DNA from: Lachnospiraceae bacterium
Lineage (GTDB): Bacteria > Bacillota > Clostridia > Lachnospirales > Lachnospiraceae
Length of the DNA stretch: 64,000 nt
Direction of reading: 5' to 3'
NCBI GenBank assembly: GCA_017938315.1
Contig: JAGBBV010000032.1
Span: forward strand, 48,397 to 112,396
In this document: positions 1 to 7,932 of the stretch, one piece after another
How the letters are laid out: every line of letters starts with the position of its first letter
Numbering within the stretch: the first letter of the stretch is position 1
The notes under the pieces: generated by a model
The model's database searches: none
Told to the model about the DNA's origin: nothing
The model's input: the letters and a program-made list of their open reading frames with translations, nothing else
Program-made: the position numbers and the translations under genes

Positions 1-2
1 TG

Positions 3-3000
3 ACAGCTGATATCAGTGATGAACCGGTTACCTTTACTTCTGAAGTAAATGATTCTTATGGCGAAAATATCATTATCAACGGAAACTTTGATACGGATGA
101 TTTCTCCGCATGGGATGTAGAACAGGGTGAAGCAACTTTTTCCACAGCGGTAAGCGATACACCGATTGTAAATGATGTTACTACTTATGCAGTTATTAAT
201 AACAGAACAAAGCCTTCTGACTGTTTTGCACAGGACATTACAGCTGTAGTAGAAAATGGTCATACATATGCATATGAATTTTATGCAATGCTTTCCGATG
301 ACTATGAAGGTGCACCTGCAAACCAGAGACAGGTAGACTTTGCACCTTATGTAGTAAGTGACGGCAATACCACTTACCTTGGTTCTTATTCTGCAGAACT
401 TACAGGTTCTTGTAGTCAGCAGCTTACACCCGGTAAATGGACAAAGTTTGAAGGAAAGTTTAAAGTGGCAGCTGCAGGAAGCATGGATAAAGTAGTAATC
501 CGTCTTCTTGAGCAGGGAACAGACTATGGCTCAGGCGTATGCGTTTTAGGTGAATACTATGTAACCGGTGTGTCTTTGAGAGATATGAACCTGGCAACTG
601 CATCTATTGAAAAAGGCGTTCCCAACTTAAAAGATACTTTTACGGCAGATTTTGGTGATGATGTCATTGCCGGTGTATCCATTGTTGGTTCCGAAATTAA
701 TGATAAGCCTTTGATGGATTTGGTAACCAAGCATTTTAACAGTGTAACACTTGGTAACGAATTAAAGCCGGATGCACTGTTTGGATACAGTAACGGTACC
801 TGTCCCGGAACAACAACAGATACTTTAAACGGAGAAACCATTGAAGTTCCTGTACTTGATTATTCCCGTGCAGAGGCAATTTTAGATTACATTGTAAAAT
901 GGAATGAAGAAAATCCGGATGATCAGATTTCTGTCCGCGGTCATGTGCTTGTATGGCATTCCCAGACACCGGAATGGTTCTTCCATGAAGATTATGATAA
1001 GACAAAAGACTATGTTTCTCCGGAAGAAATGAATAAGCGTCTTGAATGGTATATTAAGACAGTGCTTACTCATTTTACAGGTGAAGGCAGCAAATATGAA
1101 GGTCTGTTCTATGGTTGGGATGTTGTAAATGAAGCTGTCAGCGACAGTACAGGAACCTACCGTAGTGATGTAGAAGGAGGAAGTGACAGCCTTACAGATG
1201 ATACTCATGGCTCCAAATCAAGCTGGTGGAAAGTATATCAGAGCAATGAATTCATTATCAATGCATTCCGCTATGCAAACAAATATGCTCCTGCTGATGT
1301 AGAACTTTATTATAATGATTACAACGACAGTACACCCTCCAAGGTGGGTCCTATCGTAGAATTATTGAAGGCGGTTAAGGAAGCGGAAGGAACCAGAATT
1401 GATGCTATGGGTATGCAGGCCCATCACAATATTGATTCACCTACCATGGAACAGATGGAAGATGCAGCAAGACAATATGCGGCAGTGGTAGGCAAAATTC
1501 AGTTGACAGAGCTTGATATTAAGGCAAGCAACACCTTTGACGGAACAGAAGCAACCTTAAAGGATGAATATAATAAGCAGGCATACCGTTATAAAGAAAT
1601 CTATGAATCCTTGAAAAAATTACAGAGTGAAGGCGTAGAAGTAGGCGGCATGATTGTTTGGGGTGCTATCGATGGCAACTCCTGGCTGCAGTCTAATGCA
1701 AGCGTAGGAGGAGGCGCAGACGGAACCCAGACACAGTGTCCTTTATTGTTTGATGACAACTATAAAGTAAAACCTGCTTTCTGGGGCATTGTGGATCCCA
1801 GCAAGCTGGAACCTGCAACACAGAAGATTTCTATGAGCATGGCAGAAAAAGATGCTTATGAAGGAAATCCTTCTTATAGCTTTGGCAATGATACAACAGA
1901 AGTAACCTTTACACCGATCTGGAACAGTGCAGAACTTCAAATCCGGGCTGATGTTAAGGATGCTACAAATGATGCAGAAGATGCCGTAACCTTCTATGTA
2001 GATATTAATAACAGTAAGACTGCAGGCATCACAGCGAAGATTGTGACAGTAGCCCGCAGTGAAGGAACGGAAACAGATGGCGGATATCAGGTGACAGCCA
2101 CAATTCCCAGAGATGGACTTGTAATCGGTAAAGTAATCGGTTTTGATATGATTGTTACTGACGGTGCAAATAAACTGGCATTTAATGATACTACTTTAAG
2201 TGCTGATAACAGTACAAAATATTATGCAGAAGCAATTTTAAAACCTTTCGTGTCAATTCCAAAAGGAACCGTTACAGTTGACGGTGAACTCGATGAGGCA
2301 TGGAGCAAGGCGGCGAATGTTCCCCTTACCATTAATTTGGGTTCAGAAGTATCTTCCGAATTTAAATTGCTTTGGGATGAAGAAAACCTTTATGTTTATG
2401 CAACAGTAGAGGATGCTGTACTTAATAAACAAAATGAAGAAGTTCATCAGCAGGATTCCATAGAAGTATTTATCGACGAGTTAAATACGAAGAATTCCGC
2501 ATACGGACCTGAAAATAAACAGTACAGAATCAACTTCGATAATGAGCACTCCTTTAATGGTGAGAAGTGCCTGGAAGAAAATGAGGTAACCTTTGCTAAG
2601 ACAACGGACACCGGATATGTGGTAGAAGCGGCATTTAAGTGGACAGAGCTTACGCCAGCAGCAGATACATTAATTGGTTTGGAACTTCAAGTAAATGACG
2701 CATCCGCAGCAGGAACTCGTAGCGGTACTTTGAGCTGGTATGATGAAAGCGGAAGCGGATGGAGCAATCCTTCTGTACTTGGTGTGGCAAGATTAGTAAA
2801 CGAACTGCCTGCGGCAGCAGCAACAGATGATGTGGCTAAAGCACCTGCAGAGGATACACCTGCATCCGGAGAGGCAGAGGAGAGTGACAGCAATGCAGCA
2901 GGACCTGTTGCGGCGGTTCTGTTATGTAGTTTGGGTGCAGCAGCAATTGTAGCGCAGAGAAAGAAAAAAGGAAATTCTGATGAAACAGAGGAAAACGATG

Positions 3001-3044
3001 AAAAGTCAGAAGAAATAAAAGAAGAAACAAAGTCTGAAGAATAA
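3..3044 (+). CDS. GH10 endo-beta-1,4-xylanase with CBM22- and CBM9-like modules, 5' end outside the window
   Basis: Secreted xylan-degrading enzyme. The reading frame is open from base 3 without a stop, so an ATG at 288 is internal and the true start is outside the window. About 1013 residues are visible. In order: a CBM22/CBM4_9-like beta-sandwich (to about base 590), a GH10 catalytic barrel (about 610-1800) and a CBM9-like region (about 1830-2800). The GH10 signatures are VRGHVLVWH, the acid/base Glu in WDVVNEAV (codon 1131-1133) and the nucleophile Glu in QLTELDI (codon 1509-1511). The C-terminus is a short Ala-rich linker, one membrane segment (about 2895-2955), then RKKK and a Glu/Lys-rich tail. 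No LPXTG motif is seen, so anchoring is by the transmembrane segment (inference). The catalytic machinery is intact. Confidence 0.93.
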   Translation, partial: TADISDEPVTFTSEVNDSYGENIIINGNFDTDDFSAWDVEQGEATFSTAVSDTPIVNDVTTYAVINNRTKPSDCFAQDITAVVENGHTYAYEFYAMLSDDYEGAPANQRQVDFAPYVVSDGNTTYLGSYSAELTGSCSQQLTPGKWTKFEGKFKVAAAGSMDKVVIRLLEQGTDYGSGVCVLGEYYVTGVSLRDMNLATASIEKGVPNLKDTFTADFGDDVIAGVSIVGSEINDKPLMDLVTKHFNSVTLGNELKPDALFGYSNGTCPGTTTDTLNGETIEVPVLDYSRAEAILDYIVKWNEENPDDQISVRGHVLVWHSQTPEWFFHEDYDKTKDYVSPEEMNKRLEWYIKTVLTHFTGEGSKYEGLFYGWDVVNEAVSDSTGTYRSDVEGGSDSLTDDTHGSKSSWWKVYQSNEFIINAFRYANKYAPADVELYYNDYNDSTPSKVGPIVELLKAVKEAEGTRIDAMGMQAHHNIDSPTMEQMEDAARQYAAVVGKIQLTELDIKASNTFDGTEATLKDEYNKQAYRYKEIYESLKKLQSEGVEVGGMIVWGAIDGNSWLQSNASVGGGADGTQTQCPLLFDDNYKVKPAFWGIVDPSKLEPATQKISMSMAEKDAYEGNPSYSFGNDTTEVTFTPIWNSAELQIRADVKDATNDAEDAVTFYVDINNSKTAGITAKIVTVARSEGTETDGGYQVTATIPRDGLVIGKVIGFDMIVTDGANKLAFNDTTLSADNSTKYYAEAILKPFVSIPKGTVTVDGELDEAWSKAANVPLTINLGSEVSSEFKLLWDEENLYVYATVEDAVLNKQNEEVHQQDSIEVFIDELNTKNSAYGPENKQYRINFDNEHSFNGEKCLEENEVTFAKTTDTGYVVEAAFKWTELTPAADTLIGLELQVNDASAAGTRSGTLSWYDESGSGWSNPSVLGVARLVNELPAAAATDDVAKAPAEDTPASGEAEESDSNAAGPVAAVLLCSLGAAAIVAQRKKKGNSDETEENDEKSEEIKEETKSEE

Positions 3045-3054
3045 CTAAAAAATA

Positions 3055-3085
3055 GGAGTGTCGCATTGCGGCACTCCGTTTTTAT
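3055..3085. terminator. Bidirectional rho-independent terminator between the xylanase gene and pncB
   Basis: Inverted repeat GGAGTG...CACTCC with a GC-rich inner part, followed by a T run on the plus strand and by TATTTTTTA when read on the minus strand. It can end both converging genes. Confidence 0.85.
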
Positions 3086-4540
3086 TTATTTCTCACTCAT
3101 TTGATCCAACAAATCAATTTTAATATCATACAGTTTCTTGGATAAATCGACATACACCTTATGAGGATTTACAAAACGTTTTGTTTCATCCCAAAGGGTA
3201 TCTTTTTCTTTTATGCAATATTTCCTGATATCCATTACCTTAGGAGATTCATAGACGCACTTTCCTTTTTGGAAAATAGGAACAAGCAATTCCCTAAGTG
3301 CATAAGAACCGGCAGGGAGCTTTGTCTTTTTCCAAGGTTCAATGGGGTCAAAAAGAAGAAGCGGTTCGCTCTCATCAAAGGACTCTCCTACCAGGCAAAT
3401 TAAATCGGCTTTAATCTTGCCGGTTTCTTTGTCATAAACACGATAAATGGTTTTGTTTCCCGGGTTAGTAACTTTTTCAGAGTTTTCAGAAAGTTTAATT
3501 TTGGGAATAAAGTTTCCATTTTCATCCATAATCGCGGCAAGCTTATAAACACCGCCGAAAGCAGGATTATCTTTGGCAGTAATCAGGTTAGTGCCCACGC
3601 CCCAAGATGTAATGGCAGCTCCTTGTGCCTTCAATGTTTCAATTAAGTATTCATCAAGGTCATTGGATGCAGAGATAACAGCGTCAGTAAAGCCTGCCTC
3701 GTCAAGCATTTTACGTGCTTTTTTGGACAGATAAGCAAGGTCACCGCTGTCTAAGCGGATTCCGTAGAAGGTAAGAGGAATGCCCGCTTCTCTCATTTCG
3801 GTAAATACCTTAATGGCATTTGGGACACCGGATTTTAGCGTATCGTAAGTATCTACCAGCAAAATGCAGGCAGAAGGATACATTTCAGCATAAGTTTTAA
3901 AGGCAGTATATTCATCCGGAAAACTCATAATCCAGCTGTGTGCATGGGTTCCTTTTACAGGAACATCGAAAAGCTGACCGCAGAGAACATTGGAAGTTCC
4001 AATACATCCACCAATCATAGCAGCTCTGGCACCGTAAATACCGGCGTCGGGACCTTGCGCACGGCGGAGTCCAAATTCCATAATGCCGTCGCCTTTGGCA
4101 GCATAACAAACTCTTGCAGCTTTTGTGGCAATCAGGCTCTGATGGTTAATAATATTTAAAATTGCAGTTTCAATAAGCTGAGCCTCCATAATGGGAGCAA
4201 TCACCTTAACAAGAGGTTCTCTTGGAAAAACAACGGTTCCTTCAGGAATGGCGTAAATATCACCGGAGAATTTGAAATTGGCAAGGTAATCAAGGAAATC
4301 CGATTCAAATATGCCTAAGCCTTTCAAATATTCAATATCCTCTTTTGAAAAATGTAATTCCTTAATATATTTAATTAACTGTTCCAACCCTGCTGTGACG
4401 GAATAGCCTCCGTCGCAAGGATTGTTTCTATAAAATGCATCAAAAATAACCGTTTCATTGCGGTCTTTGTGTTTGAAATAACCCTGCATCATGGTAAGTT
4501 CATACAAATCCGTAAGCAGAGTTAGATTTTGTCTGTCCAT
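3086..4540 (-). CDS. pncB: Nicotinate phosphoribosyltransferase
   Basis: Cytoplasmic enzyme that joins nicotinate and PRPP, with ATP, to give nicotinate mononucleotide in NAD salvage. 484 residues, usual for the Gram-positive branch of the family. It opens with LLTDLYELTMMQGY, the family signature, and carries FGLRRAQGPDAG and the phosphate-binding region FYGIRLDSGDLAYLSK. The ATG follows AAAAAGGAG at good spacing. It is monocistronic: its own promoter lies upstream and a shared terminator lies downstream. An inverted repeat near the promoter start site could be an operator. Confidence 0.95.
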   Translation of the reverse strand: MDRQNLTLLTDLYELTMMQGYFKHKDRNETVIFDAFYRNNPCDGGYSVTAGLEQLIKYIKELHFSKEDIEYLKGLGIFESDFLDYLANFKFSGDIYAIPEGTVVFPREPLVKVIAPIMEAQLIETAILNIINHQSLIATKAARVCYAAKGDGIMEFGLRRAQGPDAGIYGARAAMIGGCIGTSNVLCGQLFDVPVKGTHAHSWIMSFPDEYTAFKTYAEMYPSACILLVDTYDTLKSGVPNAIKVFTEMREAGIPLTFYGIRLDSGDLAYLSKKARKMLDEAGFTDAVISASNDLDEYLIETLKAQGAAITSWGVGTNLITAKDNPAFGGVYKLAAIMDENGNFIPKIKLSENSEKVTNPGNKTIYRVYDKETGKIKADLICLVGESFDESEPLLLFDPIEPWKKTKLPAGSYALRELLVPIFQKGKCVYESPKVMDIRKYCIKEKDTLWDETKRFVNPHKVYVDLSKKLYDIKIDLLDQMSEK

Positions 4541-4557
4541 GGGAATTCTCCTTTTTA

Positions 4558-4602
4558 AGGTGTTTTTCTAACTAATATACACCTAATTATTTCCACTGAC
4601 AA
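4558..4602 (-). promoter_or_regulatory. pncB promoter with overlapping inverted repeat
   Basis: Minus-strand -35 TTGTCA (4597-4602), 17-bp spacer, -10 TATATT (4574-4579). AGGTGT/ACACCT arms (4558-4563 and 4579-4584) flank the -10 and the predicted start site, as a repressor operator would. The regulator cannot be named from sequence. Confidence 0.7.
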
Positions 4603-4622
4603 GACAAGGAAATCAAAGTATT

Positions 4623-4742
4623 TTATTTTTGCCCTGCTTTACTGAGAATATAGATCACCAGCATAATCAGTAAAATAGAAACGAAAATACCCAGCATCCC
4701 CTGGCCCATAATTTTTAACGCGATCAAAAAATTTTCTGTCAT
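4623..4742 (-). CDS. 39-residue OadG-like small membrane protein
   Basis: Very short gene downstream of the decarboxylase beta subunit, separated by about 19 bases, so they probably form an operon. The ATG (4740-4742) is preceded by GGGAGGG at good spacing. The product has a short polar N-terminus, one hydrophobic helix (about residues 15-33, rich in Ile, Leu, Val and Met) and a basic end, SKAGQK. Topology and position match the gamma subunit (OadG) of Na+-translocating decarboxylases, which stabilises the complex. Usual OadG proteins are about 80-120 residues with a Pro- and His-rich tail. That tail is absent, so the assignment rests on context and topology. Confidence 0.65.
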   Translation of the reverse strand: MTENFLIALKIMGQGMLGIFVSILLIMLVIYILSKAGQK

Positions 4743-4761
4743 GGCACATACCCTCCCTGCT

Positions 4762-5898
4762 TTATAAATAAGAACTTACAAGATTAATAATCAGCCCGCC
4801 CGCAATAACCGAAGCAATCTGTCCGGATACATTGGCTCCCGCAGCGTGCATAATCAGAATATTCTGGGAATCTTCCTGCAGTGCCATTTTTTGTACCACG
4901 CGGGAAGACATGGGAAAAGCTGAAATTCCGGCGGCTCCAATCATGGGGTTTATTTTTTCTTTTAAGAAAAGATTCATGAGTTTTGCAAATAATACACCGC
5001 CTATGGTATCAAATATAAAAGCAAGAAGACCAATTCCCATAATCAGTATCGTGTCAATCTGAACAAAAGATTCTGCCTGCATACTGAAAGCGATGGTAAT
5101 ACCAAGGAGTAATGTAATAAGGTTTGAAAGAATATTCTGTGCAGCATCGGAGAGCGTACCTAAGACACCACATTCACGAATCAGGTTACCGAACATTAAA
5201 AAACCAACCAGTGCAACCGAAGAGGGGGCAATCAGTCCCACGATAAATGTAACTACAATGGGAAAGGCAATCCGCATTTGTTTAGAAACCGTACCCGGCT
5301 GATAATTCATACGGATACACCGTTCTTTTTTTGTGGTAACGAGTCTGATAGCGAAAGGCTGTACAATAGGAACCAGTGCCATATAAGAGTAAGCAGCCAC
5401 GGCAATTGCACCTATGTAGTTAGATTTCAGCATTTGCGAAACTAAAATTGAGGTAGGTCCGTCAGCGGCACCGATAATACCGATGGAAGCTGCATCTTTT
5501 AAATCAAATCCGAGAAGTACCGCAATGCAGATGGCAACAAAGATGCCGAACTGTGCTGCCGCACCGAATAAGAACATAACCGGGTTAGAGAGAAGCGGTC
5601 CGAAATCAATCATGGCACCGATGCCGATAAACAGAAGAATCGGTAAAGCTTCCGAAGCTTCAATGCCTACATGGAAAAGCCATTCGATAATGCCGTTTGT
5701 TTCACCGATACCGGCAATATTCTGATTCAAAACACCGGTAGCGGGAAGGTTTACCAGTAGGGCACCGAATCCCATGGGGAGAAGCAGTGCAGGCTCATAC
5801 TGCTTTTTGACAGCAAGATAAATAAGCAATAATCCAATGAAATACATAACAATTTGTTGCCAGGTAACAGATAATAAACCATTTACCAGAAAATCCAT
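4762..5898 (-). CDS. oadB: Na+-translocating decarboxylase beta subunit (OadB/GcdB/MmdB family)
   Basis: Polytopic membrane protein of 378 residues, the family's normal size. In known complexes this subunit decarboxylates carboxybiotin and pumps Na+ outward. Family signatures are GIGAMIDFGPLLSNP and IGIIGAADGPTSILVSQML, the latter holding the conserved Asp region used in cation transport, plus a C-terminal ISAFPMSSRVVQ segment. The start is an ATG with AGGAGG upstream. It is followed by a 39-residue gamma-like gene. No carboxyltransferase alpha subunit or biotin carrier is in the window. The leader contains a manganese-type riboswitch with an overlapping terminator, which is an odd partner for this family and opens the possibility of another cation role. 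Confidence 0.9.
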   Translation of the reverse strand: MDFLVNGLLSVTWQQIVMYFIGLLLIYLAVKKQYEPALLLPMGFGALLVNLPATGVLNQNIAGIGETNGIIEWLFHVGIEASEALPILLFIGIGAMIDFGPLLSNPVMFLFGAAAQFGIFVAICIAVLLGFDLKDAASIGIIGAADGPTSILVSQMLKSNYIGAIAVAAYSYMALVPIVQPFAIRLVTTKKERCIRMNYQPGTVSKQMRIAFPIVVTFIVGLIAPSSVALVGFLMFGNLIRECGVLGTLSDAAQNILSNLITLLLGITIAFSMQAESFVQIDTILIMGIGLLAFIFDTIGGVLFAKLMNLFLKEKINPMIGAAGISAFPMSSRVVQKMALQEDSQNILIMHAAGANVSGQIASVIAGGLIINLVSSYL

Positions 5899-5922
5899 AA
5901 TTATTCCTCCTAAAAAAAGATA

Positions 5923-5981
5923 TTGTCGGTTTCCGACAAAAAAAGACTTTTACTGCAGAATTGTTTCTGCAATAAAAGTCT
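5923..5981 (-). terminator. Riboswitch-controlled terminator before oadB
   Basis: Minus-strand hairpin of 17-nt arms (5944-5960 and 5965-5981) with a 4-nt loop, followed by T7. Its 5' arm overlaps the 3' strand of aptamer helix P1, so ligand binding should prevent termination (an ON switch). A second small hairpin (arms 5923-5929 and 5933-5939), also followed by T7, lies just before the AGGAGG site. Confidence 0.88.
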
Positions 5982-6064
5982 TGCCATTTCAACTTTAAGC
6001 GGGGCTTATAACCCGTAGTGACGCCTAAAATACATCGGTGGATTGCCGGCTACTCCCTTTTACA
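5969..6064 (-). ncRNA. yybP-ykoY (manganese) riboswitch aptamer in the oadB leader
   Basis: Read on the minus strand, the conserved elements occur in order: AAAAGGGAGTAG (L1), GGCGTCACTACGGG (the internal-loop block) and GGCAAGACTTTTA (L3). P1 is TAAAAG with CTTTTA. A further helix TTTAGGCG/CGC-TAAA is capped by GGG...CCC. These match the Mn2+-sensing yybP-ykoY consensus, with GGAGTAG and CAAGAC being the ligand-docking loops. The terminator partly shares P1. Confidence 0.85.
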
Positions 6065-6091
6065 CTGAAATCTATGTAAGATTACATTTTG

Positions 6092-6097
6092 ATTATA
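6092..6097 (-). promoter_or_regulatory. Likely -10 element for the riboswitch-oadB transcript
   Basis: TATAAT on the minus strand about 28 bases upstream of the aptamer. The -35 is poor (GGGATT at 17 bp), so activity depends mainly on the perfect -10. Confidence 0.5.
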
Positions 6098-6205
6098 GTT
6101 AATTTATATGCAAAAATCCCGTAAAAAATGCGTTAAGAAAGAAAAGATAGCAGATTACCCGGAAGAGGAAGAAGATGATTTGTGATTTCGGGATATCAAA
6201 TTAAG

Positions 6206-6234
6206 TTGACATAGGAAAAGAATAAGTTTATGCT
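6206..6234 (+). promoter_or_regulatory. Promoter for the MFS transporter gene
   Basis: TTGACA (6206-6211), 17-bp spacer, TATGCT (6229-6234). The leader of about 180 bases that follows contains a short TATC...GATA hairpin near 6311-6329 and no recognised riboswitch. Confidence 0.55.
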
Positions 6235-6419
6235 GATAATATAATCAATAAAAAAGGAAAAGATTATGTATTGGACAATGAGAAATCTTCAACTGAAAAA
6301 AGGTTACATTTATCTCCCTTAGGGGGATAGTGCGCCCATTTTTAGGAAGGTTTGCATTATCTCCTTATCATTTTGAAACAGATAACTTCTGTAAGAAATT
6401 AGATAAAGGAGATTTTTTT

Positions 6420-7550
6420 ATGTTTAAAATTAAGAAACAAATAAACTTATTATATATTACTTCCATGCTGGGAAACCTGTCGGTTACAGGTGCATGGGTA
6501 GCGATTTTGGCGGTTAGAGGTTTTTCCCTTGTAGAAATTGGTATAGCGGAAACCGTATTTCATATTACCAGTCTGATATTTGAGATTCCTTCCGGCATAT
6601 TAGCAGATAGGTATGGTAGAAAAAGAATGCTGATGGTAAGTCACATTATGGCAGTTATTGGCAATCTGATTATGGTGTTTTCCAAAGGACTTGGTTTGGT
6701 GTGTTTGTCTTTTGTTTTCCATGCGCTGAATTACAATTTTGCATCCGGTTCCGGTGATGCACTTGCATATGATTCATTAAAAAGTGTAAACGAAGAAGAT
6801 AAGTATGAAGCTTATTTTTCCAATCAGATGATTATTTATCGAATCGGAAGCGGGATTTCTACCTTGTGTGCAGGAATGGCTTTTTGGATGGGATATCAGA
6901 TGGCATATTTTGTTAGTGCACTTACCCATGTGGTTACAATGGTTGTTACGAGCGGATTGGTAGAAATCAAAATAGATGAGAAAACGCAGGAAAAGAATTC
7001 TGAAGGTAATCCGACAAATGCTATCGGTATTATCTGTCAGATGATAAGCGGTATGGCAAAGCATTTTATAGAAAGTATCCGCTTTTTAAAAAGAAACGGC
7101 AGAGCAACAAGGCTGATGTTTGCCAACTCTTTTGTTGGAGCCATAGACGTTTTACTTCTTTTCTTTTTACAGGCAAAACTTACCTCTGTTGGACTGGCCG
7201 ATTGGAGATTGGGAATTGCACTGCTTATCATGGAACTGGGTGGAATTGTTGGCTCACGGATTATCTTAAAGGCCAAAGCTGTAAGATACATAAAGATATA
7301 TATGATGTGTGGATTAGGCGTTGGGGCGGGTGTGTTGTTGGAACACTCCGGACTGATAGTAATTATGGTTTTGGGAGGGGTTTTATCTGCCATGGCAGAT
7401 GATGCCCTGCAGGTGAGAACAGATGCACTTTTGCAGGACATGTTTCCCTCTGAGCAGAGAGCGACTTTGATTTCCATGTCATCCTTTACCTTTTCGGTTA
7501 TTATGATTGTATTGTCACCACTTGCGGGATATTTCTTTTCAATTTGGTAA
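6420..7550 (+). CDS. Major facilitator superfamily transporter
   Basis: 376-residue membrane protein with about 12 predicted helices and the MFS motif-A-like loop GILADRYGRKRMLMV between helices 2 and 3. A GTG at 6330 would add 30 residues, but the ATG at 6420 has AAGGAG at ideal spacing and begins directly at the cytoplasmic stretch MFKIKKQ before helix 1, so I take 6420. The substrate cannot be told from sequence. It resembles small drug- or sugar-efflux MFS proteins. It stands alone between its own promoter and the ileS leader. Confidence 0.85.
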   Translation: MFKIKKQINLLYITSMLGNLSVTGAWVAILAVRGFSLVEIGIAETVFHITSLIFEIPSGILADRYGRKRMLMVSHIMAVIGNLIMVFSKGLGLVCLSFVFHALNYNFASGSGDALAYDSLKSVNEEDKYEAYFSNQMIIYRIGSGISTLCAGMAFWMGYQMAYFVSALTHVVTMVVTSGLVEIKIDEKTQEKNSEGNPTNAIGIICQMISGMAKHFIESIRFLKRNGRATRLMFANSFVGAIDVLLLFFLQAKLTSVGLADWRLGIALLIMELGGIVGSRIILKAKAVRYIKIYMMCGLGVGAGVLLEHSGLIVIMVLGGVLSAMADDALQVRTDALLQDMFPSEQRATLISMSSFTFSVIMIVLSPLAGYFFSIW

Positions 7551-7598
7551 ATGTGTGATAAATAAAGAAACAATCTGAAAGTTACCCCTTGACAAATA

Positions 7599-7627
7599 TT
7601 GCTTGAATGGTGTAATTTTGGTATAGT
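7599..7627 (+). promoter_or_regulatory. Promoter of the T-box-ileS transcript
   Basis: TTGCTT (7599-7604), 17-bp spacer, TATAGT (7622-7627) with an extended TGG element. A TTGACA eight bases further upstream is too far from this -10 to pair with it. Confidence 0.7.
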
Positions 7628-7633
7628 ATGAAG

Positions 7634-7907
7634 AAACTACATAAAAGCATTGACGAAGACAGTAACTGATTTTCCAAACGTCACAGCGAGCCGGAGATGG
7701 TGCAAGTCCGGTATTAGTAAGAAATCAGCGAATATCACTTCTGAGCTGCGAGCCGAACACTATTTTGCAAGTAGGTCACGCCGGTATTCCCCCGTTAAAG
7801 GAAGCCATATTCAACCGTATCTCACAGATAATAGATTCGGCGCGTATGATGTAACAGGTGGTAGCGAGTATATTTTAGCCTCGTCCTTTTACAGGACGGG
7901 GCTTTTT
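7634..7907 (+). ncRNA. T-box leader (isoleucine specifier) with terminator
   Basis: Stem I carries AGTAA, GGAGATGGTGCAAG (distal loop) and a specifier loop with codon ATC at 7734-7736 followed by A, which fits tRNA-Ile and the downstream ileS. The T-box AGGTGGTAGCG (7856-7866) lies before a terminator of arms GCCTCGTCCT (7878-7887) and AGGACGGGGC (7893-7902) plus a T run. Uncharged tRNA-Ile is expected to promote read-through. Confidence 0.95.
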
Positions 7908-7932
7908 ATTTTGAAAGAAAGGACGAACAAAA

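Noticed and set aside
288-3044. ATG at 288 as start of the xylanase gene
   Set aside because: The frame stays open upstream to the window edge and encodes part of the carbohydrate-binding module; no ribosome site precedes this ATG.
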